DNA of 64,000 nt from Streptomyces bungoensis (lineage in GTDB: Bacteria; Actinomycetota; Actinomycetes; Streptomycetales; Streptomycetaceae), in the NCBI RefSeq assembly GCF_001514215.1, contig NZ_KQ948859.1, positions 192,165 to 256,164 on the forward strand, read 5' to 3'. The notes beneath the pieces are model-generated. The model did not search any database, was not told where the DNA came from, and was given only the letters and a program-made list of their open reading frames with translations. Below are positions 8,835 to 16,604 of the stretch, in pieces. Made by a program: the position numbers and the translations under genes. The number at the start of each line of letters is the position of its first letter. Position 1 is the first letter of the stretch.

Positions 8835-8865
8835 AGGGGCCCTCCCCGCGTCGGGAAGAGCCCCT
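8835..8865 (-). terminator. Terminator hairpin after nagF
   Basis: In the minus-strand RNA the arms 8853-8865 and 8835-8847 pair over 13 positions with two G-U wobbles, but those become C-A mismatches on the plus strand. That asymmetry supports a minus-strand terminator 21 nt after the nagF stop. Confidence 0.65.
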
Positions 8866-8885
8866 CAGGGGTGAACCGGGGCGGT

Positions 8886-9119
8886 TCACATCATGTCTTC
8901 GATCTCCGCGGCGATCGGGTCGGCGTCGGTGCCGATGACGACCTGGATGGCGGTGCCCATCTTGACGACGCCGTGGGCGCCGGCGGCCTTCAGGGCGGCC
9001 TCGTCGACCAGCGAGGGGTCGGACACCTCGGTGCGCAGCCGGGTGATGCAGCCCTCGATCTCCTCGATGTTGTCGATGCCGCCGAGGCCGGCGACGATCT
9101 TCTCAGCCTTGCTGGCCAT
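8886..9119 (-). CDS. nagF: PTS EIIB component for N-acetylglucosamine
   Basis: A 77-aa stand-alone EIIB domain of the glucose/GlcNAc PTS family. The phosphorylated Cys is C24 in the canonical CITRLR motif, and HGVVKMGTAIQVVIG is the conserved second half. It receives phosphate from EIIA (Crr) and passes it to GlcNAc carried by the membrane EIIC. In S. coelicolor the EIIB NagF works with NagE2; the adjacent divergent gene here is that EIIC. A dre-like box at 9183-9198 lies 64 nt upstream of the start, implying control by DasR. Confidence 0.92.
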   Translation of the reverse strand: MASKAEKIVAGLGGIDNIEEIEGCITRLRTEVSDPSLVDEAALKAAGAHGVVKMGTAIQVVIGTDADPIAAEIEDMM

Positions 9120-9182
9120 GTCGTGTCTCCCTGGTCCCTGGAATCCCTGCTCCGGACGTGCGGTCGCGGAAGCGGTGTGGCG

Positions 9183-9198
9183 ACCGGTCTACACCACC
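9183..9198. promoter_or_regulatory. DasR-responsive element (dre-like) upstream of nagF
   Basis: ACCGGTCTACACCACC matches the DasR box consensus ACTGGTCTAGACCACT at 13 of 16 positions. It sits 64 nt upstream of the nagF start. DasR is the GntR-type repressor that responds to glucosamine-6-phosphate. Family knowledge plus direct reading; binding itself is inferred. Confidence 0.75.
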
Positions 9199-9294
9199 GT
9201 GAACACGGGCGCCAAACCCGCTCCGGCCGACACGAGAAGTAGCCGTTTCGTCGCAGGAATCGCGGGTTCCTTATGCCACCTTCATCGTGCTACA

Positions 9295-9310
9295 ACAGGT
9301 CTACACCACT
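9295..9310. promoter_or_regulatory. DasR-responsive element 1 upstream of nagE2
   Basis: ACAGGTCTACACCACT matches the dre consensus at 14 of 16 positions. Together with the next box it forms a perfect 13-bp inverted repeat (9298-9310 against 9312-9324) with a single base between. Confidence 0.8.
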
Positions 9311-9311
9311 G

Positions 9312-9327
9312 AGTGGTGTAGACCACC
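9312..9327. promoter_or_regulatory. DasR-responsive element 2 upstream of nagE2
   Basis: AGTGGTGTAGACCACC matches the dre consensus closely. It ends 8 nt before the nagE2 ribosome binding site, so occupied boxes would block transcription at or near the start. Confidence 0.8.
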
Positions 9328-9343
9328 ACCCGACGGAGGACGT

Positions 9344-10591
9344 ATGAGCACCGCCACCGAAACGGCGGCCCCCGCGAAGAAGCGGGGATCCGGTCTGTTC
9401 CAGGGCCTGCAGAAGGTCGGCCGCAGCCTGCAGCTCCCCATCGCCGTCCTGCCGGCGGCGGGCCTTCTGCTCCGGTTCGGCCAGCAGGACATCCACGACA
9501 AGCTGCATCTTCCCGACAAGGTTACTGCAGTGTTCGCCACGGCCGGTGGCGCGATCTTCGACAACCTGCCGCTGCTGTTCTGCGTCGGTGTCGCGATCGG
9601 CTTCGCCAAGAAGTCGGACGGCTCCACCGCGCTCGCCGCCCTGGTGGGCTTCCTGGTCTACAGCAACGTCCTGAAGGCGTTCCCCGTCACCGAGGCCAAG
9701 ATCCAGAAGGGCGCGGACATAGCCGCGACCTACAACAACCCCGGCGTCCTCGGCGGCATCGTGATGGGTCTGCTCGGTGCCGTGATCTGGCAGCGGTACC
9801 ACCGCACCAAGCTGGTGGACTGGCTCGGCTTCTTCAACGGGCGCCGCCTGGTGCCGATCATCATGGCGTTCGTCGGCACCCTGATGGGCGTCTTCTTCGG
9901 CCTCGTCTGGGAGCCGATCGGCCACGTCATCTCCGACTTCGGCAAGTGGATGACCGGTCTGGGCGCCGTCGGCGCCGGTCTGTTCGGCCTGATCAACCGT
10001 GCGCTGATCCCGGTCGGCATGCACCAGTTCGTCAACACGGTCTCGTGGTTCCAGCTCGGCGACTTCAAGAACGCGGCCGGCGACGTCGTCCACGGCGACC
10101 TCAACCGCTTCTTCGCCGGCGACCCGACGGCCGGCCAGTTCATGTCGGGCTTCTTCCCGATCATGATGTTCGGTCTGCCGGCCGCCGCGATCGCCATCGC
10201 GCACTGCGCCCGCCCCGAGCGCCGCAAGGCCGTGATGGGCATGATGATCTCGCTCGCGCTGACCTCCTTCGTGACCGGCGTGACCGAGCCGATCGAGTTC
10301 TCGTTCATGTTCATCGCGCCGGTGCTGTACGCGATCCACGCGGTGCTGACCGCCCTGTCCATGGCGATCACCTGGGCCCTCGGCGTCCACGCGGGCTTCA
10401 CCTTCTCCGCGGGTGTCATCGACTACGCGCTCAACTGGAGCCTCGCCACCAAGCCCTGGCTGATCATCCCCATCGGCCTGGTCTTCGGCGCGGTCTACTA
10501 CGCCGTCTTCCGCTTCGCCATCATCAAGTTCGACCTCCCCACCCCGGGCCGTGAGCCCGAGGAGGAGGTCGAGGACCTCACCAAGGCGTGA
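9344..10591 (+). CDS. nagE2: PTS EIIC permease for N-acetylglucosamine
   Basis: A 415-aa integral membrane EIIC of the glucose/GlcNAc family. It imports GlcNAc with phosphorylation from NagF. Visible motifs: LQKVGRSLQLPIAVLPAAGLLLRFG at the N-terminus, the GMHQFVN and GFFPIMMFGLPAAAIA segments, and the substrate-site region VTGVTEPIEFSFMF. No EIIB is fused, consistent with a separate nagF. ATG 9344 has GGAGGA at 9335-9340; the frame is open 19 codons further upstream but through the dre boxes. S. coelicolor has two adjacent paralogues (nagE1 and nagE2); only one is present here, and I use the name of the functional one. Confidence 0.93.
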   Translation: MSTATETAAPAKKRGSGLFQGLQKVGRSLQLPIAVLPAAGLLLRFGQQDIHDKLHLPDKVTAVFATAGGAIFDNLPLLFCVGVAIGFAKKSDGSTALAALVGFLVYSNVLKAFPVTEAKIQKGADIAATYNNPGVLGGIVMGLLGAVIWQRYHRTKLVDWLGFFNGRRLVPIIMAFVGTLMGVFFGLVWEPIGHVISDFGKWMTGLGAVGAGLFGLINRALIPVGMHQFVNTVSWFQLGDFKNAAGDVVHGDLNRFFAGDPTAGQFMSGFFPIMMFGLPAAAIAIAHCARPERRKAVMGMMISLALTSFVTGVTEPIEFSFMFIAPVLYAIHAVLTALSMAITWALGVHAGFTFSAGVIDYALNWSLATKPWLIIPIGLVFGAVYYAVFRFAIIKFDLPTPGREPEEEVEDLTKA

Positions 10592-10607
10592 GGAGCGGTC
10601 GTACCGC

Positions 10608-10650
10608 GTGCGCGAAGGCCCCGGGACCGAAGAGGTCCCGGGGCCTTCGC
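10608..10650. terminator. Perfect 19-bp hairpin between nagE2 and the MBL gene
   Basis: Arms 10608-10626 and 10632-10650 are perfect reverse complements around the 5-nt loop GAAGA. It lies 16 nt after the nagE2 stop and 37 nt beyond the end of the convergent metallo-hydrolase gene. Confidence 0.88.
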
Positions 10651-10687
10651 GCAGTCCGAGAGGCGTCCGAGGGGGCGTCCCGAGGGG

Positions 10688-11440
10688 TCAGATCTCGTAC
10701 GTCCGCCCCGGTGCCGCCAGGTCCACCGGGGCGGGGAAGACCGCACGGGCGTCGCGGAGGTTGACCTGCGGGTCGGTCCACGGGGGGATGTGCGTGAGCA
10801 CCAGGCGGCGGGCGCCCGCGCGTGCCGCCGTCTCCCCCGCCTCGCGGCCGTTGAGGTGGAGGTCGGGGATGTCCTCCTTGCCGTGCGTGAACGCCGCCTC
10901 GCACAGGAACAGGTCGGTGTCCCGGGCCAGCGTGTCCAGCGCGTCGGTGACCCCCGTGTCGCCGGAGTAGGTGAGGGACTTCCCGCCGTGCTCGATGCGG
11001 ATGCCGTACGCCTCGACGGGATGGCGGACCCGCTCGGTGTGCACCGTGAAGGGGCCGATCTCGAAGGTGGACGGCTTGACCGTGTGGAAGTCGAAGACCT
11101 CGCTCATGGAGGAGGCGGAGGGGGTGTCGGCGTAGGCCGTGGTCAGGCGGTGCTCGGTGCCCTCGGGGCCGTAGACCGGGATCGGCGCGCAGCGGCCGCC
11201 GTCGTGGCGGTAGTAGCGCGCGACGAAGTACCCGAGCATGTCGATGCAGTGGTCGGCGTGCAGATGGCTCAGGAAGATCGCGTCGAGGTCGTAGAGACCG
11301 CAGTGGCGCTGCAGCTCGCCGAGGGCGCCGTTGCCCATGTCGAGAAGCAGCCGGAAGCCGTCGGCCTCGACGAGGTAGCTCGAACAGGCCGATTCCGCGG
11401 ACGGGAACGACCCCGAGCAGCCGACGACGGTGAGCTTCAT
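10688..11440 (-). CDS. MBL-fold metallo-hydrolase (RNase Z-like)
   Basis: A 250-aa metallo-beta-lactamase-fold protein. The HxHxDH metal motif is SHLHADHC (H59, H61, D63, H64), and YSGDTGVTDAL supplies the later metal ligand. GCSGSFPSAESACSSYLVE at the N-terminus resembles the RNase Z/ElaC-like branch, but the exosite arm of true tRNase Z is not evident, so the substrate is unknown. ATG 11440 is chosen; the frame is open upstream through the intergenic region but without coding character. It is convergent with nagE2 and divergent from the PemK-like gene. Confidence 0.85.
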   Translation of the reverse strand: MKLTVVGCSGSFPSAESACSSYLVEADGFRLLLDMGNGALGELQRHCGLYDLDAIFLSHLHADHCIDMLGYFVARYYRHDGGRCAPIPVYGPEGTEHRLTTAYADTPSASSMSEVFDFHTVKPSTFEIGPFTVHTERVRHPVEAYGIRIEHGGKSLTYSGDTGVTDALDTLARDTDLFLCEAAFTHGKEDIPDLHLNGREAGETAARAGARRLVLTHIPPWTDPQVNLRDARAVFPAPVDLAAPGRTYEI

Positions 11441-11679
11441 GAAGCAGAAACCTCCGTTGGCGGAAAGCCTGGTGGGCGCGGATGTGAGGGGTCGGGAAAG
11501 CGGGCTGGCAGAGGTCGTGCGGTCCGTCGAGCGTAAGGCGCAAAAGGGCCGGTCGCTCCTCCGCCAGGGGCCGTTGTGGGCGAACTCACCTGTGCTGTCA
11601 CCGGTTCGGCTGGACCAAGGGCGCACAAGGATTGCGAGAGGGCGCGCGGCGCGCGGCGCACGCCGGTAACGTCGTGCCC

Positions 11680-12144
11680 ATGGACACGTCCTGGTGGCTG
11701 GCGCTCGCGGCGGTGGTACTGCTCGCACTCGTCGCCACGCTCGTCGACGGCTGGGGCCGGGGCCACCGGCCCGGCGGCCGCCGGCTCAGGCCCCCCGGGC
11801 GGCCCGGCGCGCGGCGCGGCGCGGACCCGGACTCGCGTCCGCGCCCTGGGGACATCTGGTGGGCGAACGTGCCCTACGAGGACCGGCCGGACGCCAAGGA
11901 CCGGCCCTGTCTGGTGCTGGCCGTCCGCGGCGACCGGGCCACCGTCGCGAAGATCACCAGCAGGTACCACGACCAGCGCGCCGGCGTGATCCCGCTGCCG
12001 CCCGGCTCGGTCGGCGACGCGCACGGCCGGCCGAGCTTCCTGCGCACGGACGAGCTGCGCGAGGTGCCGGTGTGGGAGTTCCGGCGCCGGGTGGGCGTGG
12101 TCGACCCGGTCCTGTGGGACCAGGTGCGCCACCTGGCCGGTTAG
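11680..12144 (+). CDS. Orphan PemK/MazF-like protein with N-terminal membrane anchor
   Basis: A 154-aa protein. Residues 5-22 form one hydrophobic helix (WWLALAAVVLLALVATLV), then a basic Pro/Arg-rich linker, then a PemK/MazF-like barrel from about residue 54: RPGDIWWANVPYEDRPDAKD, RPCLVLAV, and a C-terminal FRRRVGVVDPVLWDQV. MazF toxins are mRNA endoribonucleases, but no antitoxin gene lies on either side, and a membrane anchor is unusual for the family. It may therefore be a domesticated or regulatory relative. No convincing Shine-Dalgarno precedes ATG 11680, so it may be leaderless. Confidence 0.8.
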   Translation: MDTSWWLALAAVVLLALVATLVDGWGRGHRPGGRRLRPPGRPGARRGADPDSRPRPGDIWWANVPYEDRPDAKDRPCLVLAVRGDRATVAKITSRYHDQRAGVIPLPPGSVGDAHGRPSFLRTDELREVPVWEFRRRVGVVDPVLWDQVRHLAG

Positions 12145-12147
12145 CCG

Positions 12148-12630
12148 TCAGCGCACCCGCACGGTGACCGTCCACTCCTGGAGGCCCTTGCAGGAGACCT
12201 GGCCGGGGGCGGTGGGTGTGGCGCACAGGGGGCGCGAGGACGTCAGCTCGGTGGTTCCGGACGTCACCGCCTGGTAGGCCGCCGTGGCGTCGCCGGGCTG
12301 GATGACGAAGCCGGCGTTGATCCCCTTCAGGGCGGGCCCGCTCGCGTCGACCGGCTTCCAGGGGCGGGCCCGGGTGCCGTCGAGGGTGAGCCGCAGCTCG
12401 CCGCCCTTGGTGAGGCAGACGGTGCGGCCGGTGTCGGCCGCCGTCAGCTCCAGATGGGTGACGCACCCCGTGCCGCCGGGCGAGGCGGCCGGGGACGCCG
12501 CGGAGGACGGGGACGACGACGGGGACACCTTGTCGTTGCCGCCCCGGCCGCCGGTGCCGTCGCTCTGGGAGCCGCACGCGGCCAGGAGCAGCGCTGCCGC
12601 CGTGATCGCGAGGGGTGTCGTACGGCGCAT
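12148..12630 (-). CDS. Secreted lipoprotein, unknown function
   Basis: A 160-aa lipoprotein: MRRTTPLAITAAALLLAAC has a basic start, a hydrophobic core and a clean lipobox LAAC with C19. A Ser/Pro/Ala-rich linker follows to about residue 50, then a compact domain with Cys residues (CVTHLEL, TVCLTKGG, PLCATP, VSCKG) and beta-rich texture. This resembles the DUF4232-type extracellular domain seen in many Streptomyces lipoproteins, but I am not sure of the family. Its stop is 3 nt from the stop of the convergent PemK-like gene. The frame extends upstream of ATG 12630 but without signal-peptide logic. Confidence 0.78.
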   Translation of the reverse strand: MRRTTPLAITAAALLLAACGSQSDGTGGRGGNDKVSPSSSPSSAASPAASPGGTGCVTHLELTAADTGRTVCLTKGGELRLTLDGTRARPWKPVDASGPALKGINAGFVIQPGDATAAYQAVTSGTTELTSSRPLCATPTAPGQVSCKGLQEWTVTVRVR

Positions 12631-12756
12631 GGGTCCGCCTTTCTGCCGTGGCCGTCCGGGTCCGGCCGGCCGCCTGGTGCAGATGTGACGTACCACCACG
12701 GCGGACGGATCCCGCCCCCGGACGGCCGTCCGGGGGCGGGATCGGGGCCGTACGGG

Positions 12757-14832
12757 TCAGCTGGTCGTCAGGGCGGTGTCGTCCACGACGAAGCTGGTCT
12801 GCAGGGAGGAGTCCTCCACCCCGCTGAACTTCAGGGTGACCGTCTGACCGGCGAACGAGGACAGGTCGAAGGTCTTCTGCGCGTACCCGGAGGCGGCGTT
12901 GGCGTTCGAGTACGTCGCCAGGGTGGTCGAACCGGCGGTGACCGTCAGCTTGTCGTACGCGGTGCTGCCGGACTCGGCGGTGTCGATGTGCAGGTAGAAG
13001 GTGTAGCTGGCCTTGCAGCCGGAGGGGATGGTCACCGACTGGGAGAGCGTGTCGGTGTGCGCGGAGCCGTAGCCGTCCATCCACGCCTTGTAGGAGCCGC
13101 TGTGGGCCGCCTCACCGGTGTCGTTGGTGATGACGCCGCTGGTGGAGGTCCAGCCGGTGCTGCCGGACTCGAAGCCCGGGTTGGCCAGCAGCTGCGCCGA
13201 GGAGCAGGTGCCGCCGGAGGAGCCGACCGTCCAGGCGAAGGAGGTCGAGCCGGAGGCGCCGGTGGAGTCCTTGGCGGTGACGGTGACCTGGTAGGTGCCG
13301 GCGGTGGACGCCGTACCGGAGATCAGGCCGGTGGAGCTGTTGATGGACAGGCCGGTGGGCAGGCCGGAGGCGCTGTAGGTCAGGGCCGCGCCGGCGCTGT
13401 CGGTGGCGTGGATCTGCAGGCTCGCCGAGCCGCCCGTGGTGGTGGACTGGCTGCCGGGGTTGGTGACGGTCACCGTGTTGCCGCTGGTGGTGCCGGCGGT
13501 GAAGGCGGTGGTGCCGTTCGGGGTGCCCCAGCCGGTCGGGCCGTCGTAGCCGGTACCGGCGGTGCAGAAGTACGAGGTGGAGCAGGAGCCGTTGCTGCCG
13601 CTGGTCACGTCGTACAGGTTGCCGGTGTGGGCGTAGGGGTACTTCGCCGGGTAGTCGGCGGAGCCCGGGGTGCCCGCGAGGGCGTAGACGCCGGCGACGA
13701 TCGGGGCGGAGGCGCTGGTGCCGCCGTAGACCGCCCAGCCGGAGCCGCCGTAGGTGTCGTAGACCGCGACGCCGGTGGCCGGGTCGGCGACGGCGGAGAC
13801 GTCGGCCTCCATGCGCTTGGAGCAGCCGGTGTCGGTCTGCCAGCTCGGCTTCGGGTCGTAGGCGGAGCAGCCGGAGCCGGTGCCCTCGGTGGAGCTGGTG
13901 TGCCACACCGACTCGCTCCAGCCGCGGGAGTTGGAGGCGGTGGTGAGCGCGGTGCCGCCGACGGCGGTCACGTACTGGGAGGTCGCCGGGTACTCGGCGC
14001 CGTAGGCGGAGTCACCGGAGGAGACGGTGATGGCGACGCCGGGGTGCTTGAAGTACGAGGTGTCCTCGCTGGTCTGCGTGGAGGACTCGGAGCCGCCCCA
14101 GCTGTTGGAGACGACCTTGGCGCCGAGGGAGACGGCCTCGTTCTCGGCGATGCCGAGGTCGGTGTCGTTCGCGGAGTTCGCCTCGACCAGGACGATGCTG
14201 CAGTTCGGGCAGACGGCGCTGACCATGTCGAGGTCGAGCGCCTCCTCGCCGGCCCAGCCGGTGTCGTTGGTGGGCAGCGAGGTGGTGGAGCCGGTCTGGC
14301 TGACCTGCTTGAAGCAGCCGTTGGCCTTGGTGCAGGAGGACAGGCCGTAGGTGGAGCGGTAGGTGCCCAGGTCCGCTTCCGCGTTGGGGTCGTTGTAGGC
14401 GTCGACGATCGCGACGGTCATGCCGGAGCCGCCCGTGCTGGGCAGGTTGTAGGCGCTGTGCAGGTTGGCCGGCGAGAGGCCGGAGGGGGCGGCCGCCGCG
14501 GCGGCGAGCGCCGAGGCGAGCCGCTGCTTGATGTCGGTGCGGCGCTGGGCGAAGCAGGACGCGTGGCCCGGCTCGGCGGTGGCGCACAGATGGGTCGTGG
14601 GGACCTTCTGGCCGGCCTTGCCGGTGGCGTGGAAGGTCTGCCGCTTCGGGTCGGTCAGGGCCTTGGAGTTCTGCGCGGCCTTGGAGGTGTGGTGCGCGGG
14701 AGCGGCGGCCGCCTGCGCCCCGGCCGTGGGCGCGGCGGCGAGTCCGGCGACGGTGAGGGCGAGGGCGGGGAAGGCGACGGACACGAGTCTTCTCAGACCG
14801 CGTCTCCGCCTGCTCGGGCGTGACTCACGCAT
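12757..14832 (-). CDS. Secreted S53-family (sedolisin) serine peptidase
   Basis: A 691-aa exported protease. Signal peptide 1-40. The catalytic domain starts near residue 120 (LSPANLHSAYNLP). Likely catalytic Glu and Asp lie in GEEALDLD (E196, D200), the oxyanion Asp in SSGD (D274), and the Ser in GGTSASAP (S373); GYDGPTGWGTPNG at 429-440 is the calcium-site region. Then come a putative Ig-like domain (about 452-540) and a C-terminal jelly-roll-like domain (about 550-691, starting NPGFESGSTGW). The region between signal and catalytic domain is only about 75 residues, much shorter than a full pro-kumamolisin domain. ATG 14832 has GGAGG 9 nt upstream. Acid-acting peptidase outside the cell; substrates unknown. 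Confidence 0.9.
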   Translation of the reverse strand: MRESRPSRRRRGLRRLVSVAFPALALTVAGLAAAPTAGAQAAAAPAHHTSKAAQNSKALTDPKRQTFHATGKAGQKVPTTHLCATAEPGHASCFAQRRTDIKQRLASALAAAAAAPSGLSPANLHSAYNLPSTGGSGMTVAIVDAYNDPNAEADLGTYRSTYGLSSCTKANGCFKQVSQTGSTTSLPTNDTGWAGEEALDLDMVSAVCPNCSIVLVEANSANDTDLGIAENEAVSLGAKVVSNSWGGSESSTQTSEDTSYFKHPGVAITVSSGDSAYGAEYPATSQYVTAVGGTALTTASNSRGWSESVWHTSSTEGTGSGCSAYDPKPSWQTDTGCSKRMEADVSAVADPATGVAVYDTYGGSGWAVYGGTSASAPIVAGVYALAGTPGSADYPAKYPYAHTGNLYDVTSGSNGSCSTSYFCTAGTGYDGPTGWGTPNGTTAFTAGTTSGNTVTVTNPGSQSTTTGGSASLQIHATDSAGAALTYSASGLPTGLSINSSTGLISGTASTAGTYQVTVTAKDSTGASGSTSFAWTVGSSGGTCSSAQLLANPGFESGSTGWTSTSGVITNDTGEAAHSGSYKAWMDGYGSAHTDTLSQSVTIPSGCKASYTFYLHIDTAESGSTAYDKLTVTAGSTTLATYSNANAASGYAQKTFDLSSFAGQTVTLKFSGVEDSSLQTSFVVDDTALTTS

Positions 14833-15097
14833 GGGGAACTGCCTCCGGTTGAAGTGGGGATTCGCACTGGATTGGCAGGCCCGTGACGCGGGTAGCGGCG
14901 GCGAGACCGCGCAGTCATGAGCATGACATTCGCAGGCACCCGGCACGCCGCTTGGGGTGAGCGGGACATGTCAGGGCGCGGGAGGACCGTAGCCCCGGCC
15001 GAGGACCGACCGGCAGTGCCGGAGGGAATTCTTTGCCCCGCCATAGGAATGGATTGGCCCCCTCATAGGAGGGGGCTGGTCCGCGCTTGAGGCGGCG

Positions 15098-16048
15098 TCA
15101 GGCCCAGAGCTGACCGTGCAGGGTCTCGATGGCCTCTTCCGTGGTGGCCGCCGTGTAGACGCCGGTGGACAGGTACTTCCAGCCGCCGTCGGCCACGACG
15201 AACACGATGTCGGCGCTCTCGCCGGCCTTGAGGGCCTTCTTCCCGACACCGATCGCCGCGTGCAGGGCGGCCCCGGTGGAGACGCCCGCGAAGATGCCCT
15301 CCTGCTGCAGGAGTTCACGGGTGCGGGTGACCGCGTCGGCGGAGCCGACCGAGAAGCGTGTGGTGAGCACGGAGGCGTCGTACAGCTCCGGGACGAAACC
15401 CTCGTCGAGGTTGCGCAGGCCGTACACCAGGTCGTCGTAGCGCGGTTCGGCGGCGACGATCCTCACGTCCGGCTTGTGCTCGCGCAGGTAGCGGCCGACG
15501 CCCATCAGGGTGCCGGTGGTGCCGAGACCGGCGACGAAGTGGGTGATCGACGGCAGGTCGGCGAGGATCTCCGGGCCGGTCGTCGCGTAGTGGGCGCCCG
15601 CGTTGTCCGGGTTGCCGTACTGGTAGAGCATCACCCAGTCCGGGTGCTCGGCGGACAGCTCCTTGGCGACGCGCACGGCGGTGTTGGAGCCGCCCGCGGC
15701 CGGGGAGGAGACGATCTCCGCGCCCCACATGCCGAGCAGGTCCCGGCGCTCCTGCGAGGTGTTCTCCGGCATCACGCACACCATGCGGTAGCCCTTGAGC
15801 TTGGCCGCCATGGCCAGGGAGATGCCGGTGTTGCCGGAGGTCGGCTCCAGGATCGTGCAGCCCGGGGTCAGGCGGCCGTCCTTCTCCGCCTGCTCGATCA
15901 TGTGCAGCGCCGGGCGGTCCTTGACCGAGCCGGTCGGGTTGCGGTCCTCCAGCTTGGCCCAGATGCGGACGTCGGCGGACGGCGAGAGCCGCGGCAGGCG
16001 CACCAGAGGGGTGTTGCCCACCGCGGCCAGCGGGGAGTCGTAGCGCAT
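15098..16048 (-). CDS. cysM: Cysteine synthase (CysM type, sulfur-carrier dependent)
   Basis: A 316-aa PLP enzyme. K43 in NPTGSVKDRP is the Schiff-base Lys, TSGNTGISLA binds the substrate and GLGTTGTLMGVGR the phosphate of PLP. The length and the neighbours (a ThiS-fold carrier 17 nt upstream and a JAMM peptidase) match mycobacterial CysM, which uses O-phosphoserine and a thiocarboxylated carrier protein in place of free sulfide. Use of that substrate here is inferred from the operon. It is the last gene of the leader-carrier-cysM unit. Confidence 0.92.
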   Translation of the reverse strand: MRYDSPLAAVGNTPLVRLPRLSPSADVRIWAKLEDRNPTGSVKDRPALHMIEQAEKDGRLTPGCTILEPTSGNTGISLAMAAKLKGYRMVCVMPENTSQERRDLLGMWGAEIVSSPAAGGSNTAVRVAKELSAEHPDWVMLYQYGNPDNAGAHYATTGPEILADLPSITHFVAGLGTTGTLMGVGRYLREHKPDVRIVAAEPRYDDLVYGLRNLDEGFVPELYDASVLTTRFSVGSADAVTRTRELLQQEGIFAGVSTGAALHAAIGVGKKALKAGESADIVFVVADGGWKYLSTGVYTAATTEEAIETLHGQLWA

Positions 16049-16065
16049 GGGTGCTCAGCGGCCGA

Positions 16066-16344
16066 TCAGCGCATGCCGCCGGCCACGGCCGGCAGGATCG
16101 TCACGGTGTCGCCGTCGGACAGCTTGGTGTCGATGCCGTCCACGAAGCGGACGTCCTCGTCGTTCAGGTACACGTTGACGAAGCGGCGCAGCTGGCCGTT
16201 GTCCACGATGCGGGCCTGGATGCCCGCGTACCGGGTCTCGAGGTCGGCGAACAGGTCGGCCAGGGTGCCCCCGCCGCCTTCCACCGCCTTCTGGCCGTCG
16301 GTGTACTGGCGGAGGATGGTGGGGATGCGGACCTCGATGGCCAT
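16066..16344 (-). CDS. ThiS/MoaD-fold sulfur carrier (CysO-like) with C-terminal GGMR
   Basis: A 92-aa beta-grasp protein. VNVYLNDEDVRFVDGIDTKL and DGDTVTILPAVAGG are the family signatures. Carriers of this type are activated as a C-terminal Gly-Gly thiocarboxylate and donate sulfur to CysM. Here the gene encodes two further residues, Met-Arg, after Gly-Gly (codons at 16069-16074), so the carrier must be trimmed before activation; the JAMM peptidase encoded 260 nt upstream is the obvious candidate. AGGAG lies 9 nt before ATG 16344. It is 17 nt upstream of cysM. Confidence 0.9.
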   Translation of the reverse strand: MAIEVRIPTILRQYTDGQKAVEGGGGTLADLFADLETRYAGIQARIVDNGQLRRFVNVYLNDEDVRFVDGIDTKLSDGDTVTILPAVAGGMR

Positions 16345-16429
16345 GGTTGCGGGCTCCTGTCAGGAAGTGTCTGGTCGGTGGGCGCACGGATGCGCGCCGC
16401 GGCTCACGGCCGTACGGCGGCAGGGAACG

Positions 16430-16525
16430 TCAACAGATGGCGCTGTTCAGCCTGCACAGGTCGACGTGCAGCCGCGCCACGAGCAGCACGCTCGGCGCCT
16501 TGTCGCTCACGTCGTAGAGAACCAT
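16430..16525 (-). CDS. 31-aa cysteine-ending leader peptide
   Basis: A 31-codon reading frame with a stop 85 nt before the sulfur-carrier gene. It begins MVLYDVSD and ends ARLHVDLCRLNSAIC, so it contains Cys at residue 24 and Cys as the final sense codon. This matches, from memory, the actinobacterial 'putative leader peptide' family that precedes sulfur-metabolism genes; in mycobacteria such leaders sense cysteine supply through ribosome stalling. The peptide probably acts in cis by coupling translation to the downstream genes. Shine-Dalgarno is weak (GATGAG), and the space to the carrier gene contains a short sequence, TCCTGACAGGA, able to pair with the carrier's own ribosome binding site. 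Confidence 0.8.
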   Translation of the reverse strand: MVLYDVSDKAPSVLLVARLHVDLCRLNSAIC

Positions 16526-16604
16526 GGACTCATCGTATCGATTCCCGGTCCGGGTCCCGGAATGTGATCTCGCATCCTGGAAGCCCGGTGACCGGATGGC
16601 GGGA

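Noticed and set aside
9120..9343. Second EIIC gene (nagE1) next to nagF
   Set aside because: S. coelicolor has two adjacent EIIC genes, but here only a 224-nt intergenic region with dre boxes is present and no remnant was seen.
12454..14823. 789-codon plus-strand frame opposite the S53 protease
   Set aside because: It mirrors a domain-bearing gene on the other strand and shows only Gly/Ala/Val-rich noise.
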